Source: Amycolatopsis jiangsuensis (lineage in GTDB: Bacteria; Actinomycetota; Actinomycetes; Mycobacteriales; Pseudonocardiaceae). Taken from it: DNA of 64,000 nt. Shown piece by piece: positions 33,587 through 41,922 of this stretch (positions are counted from its first letter, which is position 1; each line of letters begins with the position of its first letter). The position numbers and the translations under genes are program-made. The stretch spans positions 5,482,501 to 5,546,500 of the forward strand of contig NZ_JACHMG010000001.1 in NCBI RefSeq assembly GCF_014204865.1, read 5' to 3'. The notes under the pieces were generated by a model. The model did not search any database. It saw only the letters and a program-made list of their open reading frames with translations, and was not told the origin of the DNA.

Positions 33587-34090
33587 TCAGCCGGTGGCCG
33601 CGAGGTGCGGACGCAGGGCTTCCAGCAGCTCAGGCCCCTTGGGCAGGCCGCCGACCCGCAGCAGCTCGCGGCCGTCCGGGGTCAGCGCGAGGGTGGTCGG
33701 GGTCCGCAGCACGGAAAGCGCCTGCGCGACCTCCGGCTGGTTCGTGACGTCGAGGTCCACGTGCCGCAACCCCGGGGTTTTGTCCGCCAGCGCGGACAGC
33801 AGCGCCCGCGTGTGCCGGCAGGGAGCGCAGAACGTGGTGGAGATCTGCACCAGCGTGACGGCCGCCCCCGCGTCGAGCACCTCGGCGACGGGAGCGGGCA
33901 AGTGCGCAGCGGCCGACCGGCCGGCACGGTCCGCGGTGGTGGACGCGGCAACGGGTGTCTCCGTGTCTTCGCCGGCCCCCGTATGCGCGGCCCGCTTGGC
34001 CGGGCGGATCCGGCCGTCGCGTGACTTCAGCAGGAAACCGGCCGCCAGCGCGACGACCAGTACCGCCAGCAGGACCCAAAATCCGACCAC
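33587..34090 (-). CDS. Membrane-anchored thioredoxin-like protein
   Basis: The 167-residue protein has an N-terminal membrane helix (GFWVLLAVLVVALAAGFLL), a Ser/Ala-rich linker and a thioredoxin domain with the redox pair in FCAPCRHT and the cis-Pro in LRTPTTLAL. It sits in the Rv0816c (thiX) position. It is immediately downstream of lmeA (7-base gap) and upstream of the sulfur operon, so it is probably co-transcribed with lmeA. The domain should face outward if the helix is a signal anchor. Confidence 0.87.
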   Translation of the reverse strand: MVGFWVLLAVLVVALAAGFLLKSRDGRIRPAKRAAHTGAGEDTETPVAASTTADRAGRSAAAHLPAPVAEVLDAGAAVTLVQISTTFCAPCRHTRALLSALADKTPGLRHVDLDVTNQPEVAQALSVLRTPTTLALTPDGRELLRVGGLPKGPELLEALRPHLAATG

Positions 34091-34097
34091 CGGGTAC

Positions 34098-35009
34098 TCA
34101 CCCCTTCGGTGTCTTCGTGACCGACAGGTCGGCGAAGCTCACGCCGGTCGCCTTGCCCTTGATCGTCACCGAGCCGCTGTCCACGCGCACCGCGGTCGGG
34201 GTGACCGAGAGCGGCAGCGTGCTGGTGTCGATCGTGGCGCGGAAGTTCGGCAGCAACGCCTTCTGCACAGCGTCTGGAACAGTCGTGGTCGACTGGTCAT
34301 TCCCGAACTGCAGACGGTGCGGCACGATCGAGATGCTCTTGCCCTCGAGCTGGATCAGCGCGAAGCAGAAGATCTCCACCTTCTGCCCGGCCACCTGCAC
34401 GTCGCCGGAGATGCGCATTCCGGCGGTGGTGTCGTCGGCAGGCTCGCCCGCCTCGTCGGTCGGCGTCGGATCGGGCTGCTTGCCCTCCTCGGTGTCGCCG
34501 TACTTCACGTAGGACTGGGTGGACTGGTCGATCTTCAGGTTCTGGATCTTGTCCAGCGGTGAGATCCGGGCGATGTCGGAGGCCTTGATGGTGACCCCGC
34601 CGGTGAGCTTGCCGATCTTCACCGACTCCGTCTTCCCGGAGGCGATGTCCGACAGCGGCGCGGTGACGTCCTCCAGTTCCGCGCTCACCCGCACGTCACG
34701 CAGGCTCTCGCCGACCGGCACGCCGTCCGCGTAGACCGAGATGTGACTGTAGTCACCGGAGAGTGCCTCGACGAGGAACGGGAAGCCGTGGATGTCCACC
34801 GACGGATCGTCGCTCAGGCTCAGCTGCGTACGGGCCCGTTGGGAGATCTCGTGCTCGGCGAAGGCCGCGGCACCGAAATCGGCCCCGACCAGTACGAGCA
34901 CCACCACGCCGAGGGCGATGACCCAGCGGCGCACCCGGCGTCCGCGGCGGCTGGTTCCCGGCCGGGTCGCCGGTCGGTCGCCTTGCGTCGCGGGCCCTCT
35001 GCTCACCAT
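34098..35009 (-). CDS. lmeA: LmeA-like phospholipid-binding protein (DUF2993)
   Basis: LmeA (Rv0817c) binds phospholipids in the periplasm and promotes lipomannan mannose elongation in mycobacteria. The 303-residue protein has a basic cytosolic head (RRGRRVRRW), a signal-anchor helix (VIALGVVVLVLVGADFGAA) and a DUF2993 domain (VDIHGFPFLVEALSGDYSHISVYADG, then FADLSVTKTPKG at the end). An acidic Pro/Thr/Asp insertion lies near residues 175-195. It is divergent from glnR. Confidence 0.85.
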   Translation of the reverse strand: MVSRGPATQGDRPATRPGTSRRGRRVRRWVIALGVVVLVLVGADFGAAAFAEHEISQRARTQLSLSDDPSVDIHGFPFLVEALSGDYSHISVYADGVPVGESLRDVRVSAELEDVTAPLSDIASGKTESVKIGKLTGGVTIKASDIARISPLDKIQNLKIDQSTQSYVKYGDTEEGKQPDPTPTDEAGEPADDTTAGMRISGDVQVAGQKVEIFCFALIQLEGKSISIVPHRLQFGNDQSTTTVPDAVQKALLPNFRATIDTSTLPLSVTPTAVRVDSGSVTIKGKATGVSFADLSVTKTPKG

Positions 35010-35096
35010 CGCGGGGGTACTCCTGTTCGTCGGCGGGGCGCTTCGCCCAGGTGTGATCGATCCAGCACGAGCTAGGTTCCAGGCCCGTTAACCCGC

Positions 35097-35102
35097 TATT
35101 CT
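35097..35102 (+). promoter_or_regulatory. -10 candidate for glnR
   Basis: TATTCT in the divergent lmeA-glnR spacer, 59 bases before the glnR ATG. No convincing -35 or GlnR box is seen. Confidence 0.4.
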
Positions 35103-35161
35103 CACTCAGCACCGACCGGCGCCACGTTCGAGGCGGCGAAACTGTGAAGGCGGTGCGGCTG

Positions 35162-35908
35162 ATGAGCCTGGACCTCTTGGTGTTGACTGCGGAAGCTGAC
35201 GCGACCTCGGTACTCCCCGCTCTCGACCTGCTGCCGCACACGGTACGCGTACGCCCTCCCGAAGTGACCGCCCTGCTCGACGCCGGGCACCGGGACGTGA
35301 TCCTGCTGGACGCGCGCACTGATCTGGCGTCGGCGAAAAGCCTCTGCCGGCTGCTGAAGGGCGCCGGAGACGACGAGGCCGGCACTCCGGTGATCGCCGT
35401 CATCGGGGAGGGCGGCCTGGTGGCGGTCAGCGCGGAATGGCGCGCCGACGACATCCTGCTCCCGACCGCGGGCCCGGCCGAGGCCGACGCGCGGCTGCGG
35501 CTGGTCACCACCCGCGACGGTGGCGCCGGGCAGGCGGACACCGAACTGCGCGTCGGTGACCTGGTGATCGACGAGGCCACCTACACCGCGAAGCTGCGCC
35601 GCCGCACGCTCGAGCTGACCTACAAGGAGTTCGAGCTGCTGAAGTACCTGGCGCAGCACGCGGGCCGGGTCTTCACCCGCGCCCAGCTGCTGCAGGAGGT
35701 CTGGGGTTACGACTTCTTCGGCGGCACCCGCACGGTGGACGTGCACGTCCGGCGCCTGCGCGCGAAACTCGGCCCCGAGCACGAGCAGATGATCGGCACC
35801 GTCCGCAACGTCGGCTACAAGTTCGAGCGGCCGGCCAAGGGGGCGAAGCCCGTCGTCCCCGCAGCTCCCGCCGTGCCTGCCGACGCACACGAGCTTTCGC
35901 GCCGCTGA
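35162..35908 (+). CDS. glnR: GlnR, OmpR-family global nitrogen regulator
   Basis: The product begins [30 protein letters not shown]; a start at GTG 35144 is also possible. The N-terminal receiver is atypical and lacks a normal phosphorylation pocket, with LLDARTDL and [20 protein letters not shown], as in GlnR proteins that act as orphan response regulators. The C-terminal winged helix ([50 protein letters not shown]) is canonical. Product: 248 residues. GlnR controls ammonium assimilation and, in Amycolatopsis and Saccharopolyspora, sugar and antibiotic genes. Its position matches Rv0818. Confidence 0.92.
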   Translation: MSLDLLVLTAEADATSVLPALDLLPHTVRVRPPEVTALLDAGHRDVILLDARTDLASAKSLCRLLKGAGDDEAGTPVIAVIGEGGLVAVSAEWRADDILLPTAGPAEADARLRLVTTRDGGAGQADTELRVGDLVIDEATYTAKLRRRTLELTYKEFELLKYLAQHAGRVFTRAQLLQEVWGYDFFGGTRTVDVHVRRLRAKLGPEHEQMIGTVRNVGYKFERPAKGAKPVVPAAPAVPADAHELSRR

Positions 35909-35991
35909 CGCCTGCCGCTCGCCGGCTCGGCAAGCCGTGACGGACCTCGCTGCGACCCGATCGGCCGGTGCGGTGTGGGTAGGGTCGAGCC

Positions 35992-36891
35992 GTGATCGAA
36001 CTGAGCGACTGGACCACGGAACCCTTCCTCGACGAGGTTCGCGAGGTGCTGCGGGCCGCCGAGGCGCAGGACGGTCGTCCGGAGGTCGATCCGGCCGGTC
36101 CGTTGCCGCGTGAGTTCGCCGGCGGATGGCACCTGCTCGCCCGCCGCGACGGAGTCCCGGCCGGCTATCTGCACCTGGACGTCGACGGTGATGCGCACGG
36201 TCGTCAGGTCGCGGAACTCGTGGTGCGCCCCGGACATCGCCGCCACGGTGTGGGTGCCGCACTCACGCGGGCTCTCGTCGAACGCGCCGCGGCCGGGTTC
36301 CGGGTGTGGGCACACGGTGACCATCCCGGCGCGGCCGCCCTCGCCGCGAAGCTGGGGCTCGGCCGGCAGCGTGAGCTCTTGGTCCTGCACGTCGACGCGG
36401 ACTCCGCGACCTGGCCGGAACCGGTGCTGCGCAACGATATCCGGCTGCGCACGTTCGTGCCCGCGCAGGACGAGGAAGCAGTGATCGCGGTCAACGCGCG
36501 CGCTTTCGACTGGCATCCTGAGCAGGGCGCGCTCACCGTCGCCGAACTGCGGGACGAGGAGCGGCAGGCGTGGTTCGACCCGGCGGGCTTCTTCCTGGCC
36601 GAGGACGATCGGCAGCGCGTCACCGGTTTCCACTGGACCAAGGTGCACGATCCGGTGGCCGGCCGGTTCGGTGGCGAGCCGGTCGGTGAGGTGTACGTCG
36701 TCGGGGTCGATCCGGCCACGCAGGGTGGCGGACTCGGGAAGGCACTGACGCTCGCCGGACTGCGTTACCTCCGGTCCAGGGGGCTACGGCAAGTGATCCT
36801 TTACGTCGAGGGCGACAACGCCGCGGCGCTCGCGGTGTACGAGAAGCTCGGGTTCACCCGTTTCGAGACCGACGTTCAGTACGGTCAGTGA
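35992..36891 (+). CDS. mshD: Mycothiol synthase MshD
   Basis: MshD acetylates Cys-GlcN-Ins, the final step of mycothiol synthesis. The 299-residue protein is two tandem GNAT domains. The second is active in this family and contains VGVDPATQGGGLGKALTLAGL (acetyl-CoA loop QGGGLG) and LYVEGDNAAALAVYEKLGF. The first has VVRPGHRRHGVGAAL. TAGGGT (35980-35985) ends six bases before the GTG, so it may be leaderless. Presence of mycothiol synthesis supports assignment to Actinobacteria. Confidence 0.96.
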   Translation: MIELSDWTTEPFLDEVREVLRAAEAQDGRPEVDPAGPLPREFAGGWHLLARRDGVPAGYLHLDVDGDAHGRQVAELVVRPGHRRHGVGAALTRALVERAAAGFRVWAHGDHPGAAALAAKLGLGRQRELLVLHVDADSATWPEPVLRNDIRLRTFVPAQDEEAVIAVNARAFDWHPEQGALTVAELRDEERQAWFDPAGFFLAEDDRQRVTGFHWTKVHDPVAGRFGGEPVGEVYVVGVDPATQGGGLGKALTLAGLRYLRSRGLRQVILYVEGDNAAALAVYEKLGFTRFETDVQYGQ

Positions 36892-37000
36892 TCACCGTCG
36901 CCAAGACGCCGTGCGCAGTGTTACTTTCTGCGTACTGAGCGATCACGAGAAGGCCACGGCACTCGTTCGGGCGAGTCGCGCTGGTCACAGCCAGTGGCTT

Positions 37001-37022
37001 GTTCACTTCTCGTTCATCTGAC
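37001..37022 (+). promoter_or_regulatory. PHO box upstream of pstS
   Basis: Two direct 11-base repeat units, GTTCACTTCTC (37001-37011) and GTTCATCTGAC (37012-37022), match the actinobacterial PhoP-binding pattern G(G/T)TCA followed by six less-conserved bases. They lie 110 bases before the pstS start. PhoP should activate pst transcription under phosphate limitation. Nothing else is evident in 36892-37131. Confidence 0.8.
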
Positions 37023-37131
37023 CAAGGGTGACCGTCCACCGGCGCTGCCTAATGTCCGGATTCGGCGCGGTGCGAACCGCCGCCGATCCGGCCCGGATTC
37101 CAGCAGGCATCTGCCGAGTGGAGGAAATGCA

Positions 37132-38259
37132 GTGAAGATCATGCGGCCCCTGGGTGCCGTCGGCGTGGTGGCGAGTGCCGCTCTGGTGCTCGCCGCCTGT
37201 GGCTCCGACCCCGCCGCCTCGAACACCAACGCGGCAGCCTCGGGCGCGCCGGCCGCCACCGGTACCGCGCAGGTCGACTGCGGTGGCAAGAGCCCGCTGT
37301 CCGGTGAAGGCTCGACGGCGCAGAACAACGCCATCGAAATCTTCAAGCAGCAGTACGGCAAGAAGTGCGACGGCCAGCAGGTCAACTACACCGCGAGCGG
37401 TTCCGGCGCCGGGGTCAAGCAGTTCAACGCCAACCAGGTCGACTTCGGCGGTTCGGACTCCCCGGTCACCGAGACCGACCTCGAAGCGGCGACCAAACGC
37501 TGTGCCTCCCCCGCCTGGAACATCCCGCTGGTGGTCGGCCCGGTCGCGGTCGGCTACCACCTGTCCGGGGTCGACAAGCTGACGCTGACCCCGACCGTGA
37601 TCGCGAAGATCTTCAACGGTGGCATCACGAAGTGGAACGACCCGGCGATCAAGGCGGTCAAGGGCAACGAGAGCCTGAACCTGCCGGACAAGCCGATCCA
37701 GGTCGTCTCCCGCTCCGACGAGTCGGGCACCACGGACAACTTCCAGAAGTACCTGTCCGCGGCCGCCAAGGACGCGTGGACCCAGGGCGCGGGCAAGAAG
37801 TTCAACGGTGGCGTGGGCAACGGCGCGCAGGGCTCGAACGGCGTGGCCAGCACGGTCAAGGGTGCCGACGGCTCGATCACCTACGTGGAGGGCGCGTTCG
37901 CCAAGGACGGCGTCACCCCGGCGCTGATCGACAGCGGTTCCGGCGGCGTCGCGCTGTCCTCGGAGAACGTGGCGAAGTCGCTGGACTCGGCGAAGTTCCT
38001 GAACGAGGGCACGAACGACCTGGCGCTCGACCTCGACGGGATCTACTCGAGCAATGTGGCAGGCGCCTACCCGCTGCTGCTGACGACCTACGAGATCGTC
38101 TGCTCGAAGTACTCGAACCCGGATGTCGCCAAGGCCGTCAAGGCCTTCCTGACGGTGTCCGCGACCCAGGGGCAGCAGCCGCTGTCGGCCAAGGGGTACG
38201 TGCCGATCCCGCAGAGCCTGCAGGACAAGGTGCTGACCGCGGTCAAGGCGATCTCCTGA
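37132..38259 (+). CDS. pstS: Phosphate-binding lipoprotein PstS
   Basis: Substrate-binding component of the high-affinity phosphate transporter, anchored to the outer face of the membrane. The GTG at 37132 has GGAGGAAATGCA upstream, giving 375 residues. The lipobox is LVLAAC (Cys near residue 21), followed by an Ala/Thr/Ser linker. Phosphate-site motifs are LSGEGSTAQNNAI, TASGSGAGVKQF, DFGGSDSP and RSDESGTTDNFQKYL. It starts the pstSCAB operon behind a PHO box. Confidence 0.96.
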   Translation: MKIMRPLGAVGVVASAALVLAACGSDPAASNTNAAASGAPAATGTAQVDCGGKSPLSGEGSTAQNNAIEIFKQQYGKKCDGQQVNYTASGSGAGVKQFNANQVDFGGSDSPVTETDLEAATKRCASPAWNIPLVVGPVAVGYHLSGVDKLTLTPTVIAKIFNGGITKWNDPAIKAVKGNESLNLPDKPIQVVSRSDESGTTDNFQKYLSAAAKDAWTQGAGKKFNGGVGNGAQGSNGVASTVKGADGSITYVEGAFAKDGVTPALIDSGSGGVALSSENVAKSLDSAKFLNEGTNDLALDLDGIYSSNVAGAYPLLLTTYEIVCSKYSNPDVAKAVKAFLTVSATQGQQPLSAKGYVPIPQSLQDKVLTAVKAIS

Positions 38260-38304
38260 CCGAGCGCGAGTAGCCGGAGCGAGTAGATACTGCCAGGAAA
38301 GTCG

Positions 38305-39372
38305 ATGAGCGAACCACCCTGGACGCGAACGCCCACCGGCGACACCGGTGGGCGTTCGTCGTCCTCTCGAGCGTTCCCGGAGGATCCGATTTCGGACAAC
38401 CCAGCCTCGCCGGCGCCCTCCGCGCCGCCCGGGGACACGAAGCCGAAGAAGGTGCGGGCCGGTGACCGCATCTTCCAGAACCTGACCACCGGGTCCGGCA
38501 TCTTCGTCGTCGCGCTGATCGGCCTGATCGGGATCTTCCTGGTCATCCAGGCCATTCCGGCGCTGCGCGCGAACCACGCGAACTTCCTGTTCAACCACGG
38601 CTGGTCGACCAACGACCCGACGAACATGGCGTTCGGCATCGCGGACCTCGCCGAGGTCACCGTCGCGACCTCGGTGGTGGCGCTGATCATCGCGATGCCG
38701 ATCTCGCTCGGCATCGCGCTCTTCCTGACCCAGTACGCGCCGTCCCGGCTGGCCCGGCCGTTCGCCTACGTGGTGGACCTGCTCGCCGCGGTGCCCTCGA
38801 TCATCTTCGGTCTCTGGGGCATTCTCGTGTTCGCCCCGGCGATCGAGCCGTTCTCCCAGTGGATCAACGAAACCTTCGCGTGGTTCCCGCTGTTGGCGCC
38901 CGGCAACGTCGAGCCGAACGTGCGCGGCACGATCTTCACCGCGGGCATCGTGCTGGCGGTGATGATCCTTCCGATCATCACCTCGCTCTCGCGCGAGGTG
39001 TTCCAGCGGACGCCGACCACGCACATCGAGGGCGCGCTGGCGCTCGGCGCCACGCGCTGGGAGGTCATCCGCACCACGGTGCTGCCCTTCGGCAAGGCGG
39101 GCTACATCGGCGCGTCGATGCTCGGCCTCGGCCGCGCACTCGGCGAAACCATTGCGCTGGCGGTGATCCTGCTGATCCCGCAGGGGCGCAACTTCGACTG
39201 GAGCCTGTTCGACGGCGGCGCGACGTTCGCTTCGAAGATCGCCCAGAACTACAGTGAGTTCAACAATCCCACCTCGGCCGGTGCCTACATCGCGGCCGGT
39301 CTCGTGCTGTTCGTGCTGACGTTCCTGGTCAACTTCGCCGCCCGGTCGATCATCGCGAAGAAGGGGGACTGA
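38305..39372 (+). CDS. pstC: Phosphate ABC transporter permease PstC
   Basis: The 355-residue inner-membrane protein has a cytosolic Pro/Ser-rich extension of about 45 residues, longer than in E. coli, then six membrane helices. The EAA-type loop that contacts PstB is EGALALGATRWEVIRTTVLPFGKAG. AVPSIIFGLWG is a conserved helix. The pstA start codon follows the stop by two bases. Confidence 0.95.
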   Translation: MSEPPWTRTPTGDTGGRSSSSRAFPEDPISDNPASPAPSAPPGDTKPKKVRAGDRIFQNLTTGSGIFVVALIGLIGIFLVIQAIPALRANHANFLFNHGWSTNDPTNMAFGIADLAEVTVATSVVALIIAMPISLGIALFLTQYAPSRLARPFAYVVDLLAAVPSIIFGLWGILVFAPAIEPFSQWINETFAWFPLLAPGNVEPNVRGTIFTAGIVLAVMILPIITSLSREVFQRTPTTHIEGALALGATRWEVIRTTVLPFGKAGYIGASMLGLGRALGETIALAVILLIPQGRNFDWSLFDGGATFASKIAQNYSEFNNPTSAGAYIAAGLVLFVLTFLVNFAARSIIAKKGD

Positions 39373-39374
39373 GC

Positions 39375-40289
39375 ATGTCGACCACGCTCGAACGGCCCGC
39401 GGTCACACCCGCCTTCCAGCAGGTCAGCACGAGCCGCAAACTCAAGAACGGCTTCGCGACCGTGCTCGTGTGGCTGTCCTTCCTGATCGCGGTGGTCCCA
39501 CTGGTGTGGGTGCTGTACACGGTGATCGCGAACGGCATCAAGCGCCTGCCCTACACCAACTGGTGGAGCGAGGACTTCGGTTCGGTGCTGCCGGACGAGG
39601 TCGGCGGCGGGGTGCTGCACGCGGTCATCGGAACCCTGCTGCAGGGCCTGGTGTGCGCGGTGATCGCGGTACCGATCGGCATGCTGGTGGCGATCTACCT
39701 CGTGGAGTACGGCCGGGGCAAACTCGCCCGGCTCACCACGTTCATGGTGGACATCCTCTCCGGCGTTCCGTCCATTGTGGCCGCTCTGTTCATCTACGCG
39801 CTGTGGATCACCACGCTCGGCCTGCCGCGCAGCGGCTTCGCCGTGTCGCTGGCGCTGGTGCTGCTGATGATCCCGGTGGTCGTGCGGTCGGCGGAGGAAA
39901 TGCTGCGGATCGTGCCGGACGATCTGCGGGAGGCCTCCTACGCGCTGGGCGTGCCGAAGTGGAAGACGATCATGAAGATCGTGCTGCCCACCGCGTTGTC
40001 CGGCATCATCGGCGGCATCATGATGGCGCTCGCCAGGGTGATGGGCGAGACCGCGCCACTGCTGGTGCTCGTGGGCTACTCCGCCTACACGAACTGGAAC
40101 ATCTTCGACGGCGAGCAGGCCGCGCTTCCGTTGGTGATGAACAACGAACGCGCCACCAACTCGATGGACCCCGGCAGCGTCGGCTTCGACCGGATCTGGG
40201 GCGCGGCGCTCACGCTGGTGCTCATCATCGCGTTGATCAACCTGCTCGCCACGGTCTTTTCCCGCCTCGTCGCCCCGAAGAAGAAGTGA
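39375..40289 (+). CDS. pstA: Phosphate ABC transporter permease PstA
   Basis: The 304-residue permease has about six helices and the EAA loop REASYALGVPKWKTIMKIVLPTALSGIIGG. ILSGVPSIVAALFIY is the family signature. It forms the membrane pore with PstC. The gap to pstB is three bases, so translation is likely coupled. Confidence 0.96.
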   Translation: MSTTLERPAVTPAFQQVSTSRKLKNGFATVLVWLSFLIAVVPLVWVLYTVIANGIKRLPYTNWWSEDFGSVLPDEVGGGVLHAVIGTLLQGLVCAVIAVPIGMLVAIYLVEYGRGKLARLTTFMVDILSGVPSIVAALFIYALWITTLGLPRSGFAVSLALVLLMIPVVVRSAEEMLRIVPDDLREASYALGVPKWKTIMKIVLPTALSGIIGGIMMALARVMGETAPLLVLVGYSAYTNWNIFDGEQAALPLVMNNERATNSMDPGSVGFDRIWGAALTLVLIIALINLLATVFSRLVAPKKK

Positions 40290-40292
40290 GTC

Positions 40293-41069
40293 ATGGCCAA
40301 GCGAATCGACGTCAAGGACCTGGACATCTACTACGGCAAGTTCCACGCCGTGGACAGCGTCACGCTGGACGTCCCGCCGCGGAACGTGACCGCGTTCATC
40401 GGCCCGTCCGGCTGCGGCAAGTCGACCGTGCTGCGCACCCTGAACCGGATGCACGAGGTCATCCCCGGTGCCAGGGTGGACGGTCAGGTGCTGCTCGACG
40501 GTGAGGACATCTACTCGTCCACTGTGGACCCGGTACAGGTGCGCCGGACCATCGGCATGGTGTTCCAGCGGCCCAATCCGTTCCCGACGATGTCCATCAA
40601 GGACAACGTGGTGGCCGGACTTCGTCTCGGCGGCACGAAGAACCGCAAGCAGCTCGACGAGGTCGCCGAACGCGCACTGCGTGGCGCGAACCTGTGGAAC
40701 GAGGTCAAGGACCGGCTGACCAAGCCCGGTGGTGGCCTTTCCGGCGGTCAGCAGCAGCGGCTGTGCATTGCCCGCGCGATCGCGGTGCAGCCGGACGTGC
40801 TGCTCATGGACGAACCGTGTTCCGCGCTCGACCCGATCTCCACCCTCGCCATCGAGGACCTGATCGGTGAGCTGAAGAAGGAGTACACGATCGTCATCGT
40901 GACGCACAACATGCAGCAGGCGGCCCGGGTTTCGGACCAGACGGCGTTCTTCAACCTGGCCGGCGTCGGCCAGCCGGGCCGGCTGATCGAGCTGAACGAC
41001 ACCGAGCGGATCTTCTCCAACCCGGACGAGAAGGCGACCGAGGACTACATCTCCGGCCGCTTCGGCTGA
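40293..41069 (+). CDS. pstB: Phosphate ABC transporter ATPase PstB
   Basis: The 258-residue ATPase has Walker [11 protein letters not shown]-loop VFQRPNPFP, signature LSGGQQQR, Walker [14 protein letters not shown] and switch VTHNMQQA. The phosphate-specific PNPFP segment confirms PstB. It ends the operon, with a terminator 12 bases beyond the stop. Confidence 0.97.
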   Translation: MAKRIDVKDLDIYYGKFHAVDSVTLDVPPRNVTAFIGPSGCGKSTVLRTLNRMHEVIPGARVDGQVLLDGEDIYSSTVDPVQVRRTIGMVFQRPNPFPTMSIKDNVVAGLRLGGTKNRKQLDEVAERALRGANLWNEVKDRLTKPGGGLSGGQQQRLCIARAIAVQPDVLLMDEPCSALDPISTLAIEDLIGELKKEYTIVIVTHNMQQAARVSDQTAFFNLAGVGQPGRLIELNDTERIFSNPDEKATEDYISGRFG

Positions 41070-41080
41070 TCGGCCTCGGG

Positions 41081-41114
41081 AGTGCCCAGGCCGGTTCTCC
41101 CCGGCCTGGGCACT
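41081..41114 (+). terminator. pst operon terminator
   Basis: Perfect 14-bp stem (41081-41094 with 41101-41114), six-base loop, then TTTCT. It lies 12 bases after the pstB stop. Confidence 0.8.
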
Positions 41115-41131
41115 TTCTGCCGGCGGGCATG

Positions 41132-41170
41132 GAAAAGCCGCCACCCCCTGGTTCGGGATGGCGGCTTTTC
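41132..41170 (-). terminator. phoU terminator (convergent)
   Basis: Perfect 12-bp stem (41132-41143 with 41159-41170) whose arms begin and end with GAAAAG/CTTTTC, giving T-rich flanks on both strands. It lies eight bases beyond the phoU stop and could work in both directions. Confidence 0.75.
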
Positions 41171-41177
41171 GGCTGCT

Positions 41178-41849
41178 TCAGACGGTGAGGTCCTCGTCCG
41201 AACCGTAGCCCGGCATCCGGCCGGTGACCACGAAGATCATCCGCTTCGCCACGGACACCGCGTGGTCGGCGTAGCGTTCGTAGAAGCGTCCGAGCAGCGT
41301 GACGTCGACCGCGGTGGCGACGCCGTGCGGCCATTCGCGGTCCATCAGCACGGTGAACAGGTGCCGGTGGATGTCGTCGACCTGGTCGTCGCTGGCCTCG
41401 AGGTCCTTGGCCGCGGACACGTCCTTGGTCTGGATGACCTGCTCGGCCTGCCGCGCCAGCTTCACGGCGGCCTCGCCCATTTCGGCGAAGTACGGCTTCA
41501 CCGAATCCGGCAGCACCGGCTCCGGGTGCCGGCGGCGGGCCGCCTTGGCCACGTGCAGGGCGAGATCACCCATGCGCTCCAGGCTTTCCGCCGCGTGGAT
41601 GGCGGCGAGCACAGTGCGCAGGTCGGTGGCGACCGGCGCCTGCAGCGCGAGCAACGCGTACGCCTGCTCCTCGCTTTCGGCGCGCGCGTCGTCGACCTTC
41701 GCGTCGTCGCTGATCACCTGCTCGGCGAGGCCGAGGTCGACTTCGAGCAACGCGGTCGTCGCACGCTCCATGGCATCGGCCACCTGTGCCGACATCGCGG
41801 CCAGGTTCTGGGCGAGCTGATCGAGTTCGACATGGTAGGCCTCACGCAT
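41178..41849 (-). CDS. phoU: Phosphate signalling protein PhoU
   Basis: PhoU links Pst activity to the PhoR-PhoP two-component system. The 223-residue all-helical protein has two PhoU three-helix repeats; metal-site-like stretches are MERMGDLALHVAKAARRRHPEP and LLGRFYERYADHAVSVAKRMIFVVTG, the latter containing the E-R-x-A-D-H motif. TAGGCT (41856-41861) ends six bases before the ATG, the same arrangement as at ygfZ. It is convergent to pstB with two terminators between. Confidence 0.93.
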   Translation of the reverse strand: MREAYHVELDQLAQNLAAMSAQVADAMERATTALLEVDLGLAEQVISDDAKVDDARAESEEQAYALLALQAPVATDLRTVLAAIHAAESLERMGDLALHVAKAARRRHPEPVLPDSVKPYFAEMGEAAVKLARQAEQVIQTKDVSAAKDLEASDDQVDDIHRHLFTVLMDREWPHGVATAVDVTLLGRFYERYADHAVSVAKRMIFVVTGRMPGYGSDEDLTV

Positions 41850-41922
41850 GCCCTCAGCCTACGGCCTGAGCAGCGCGAATACCGCATCGCCGGATGAACC
41901 GCACGTGAACCCGGTCTGACGA

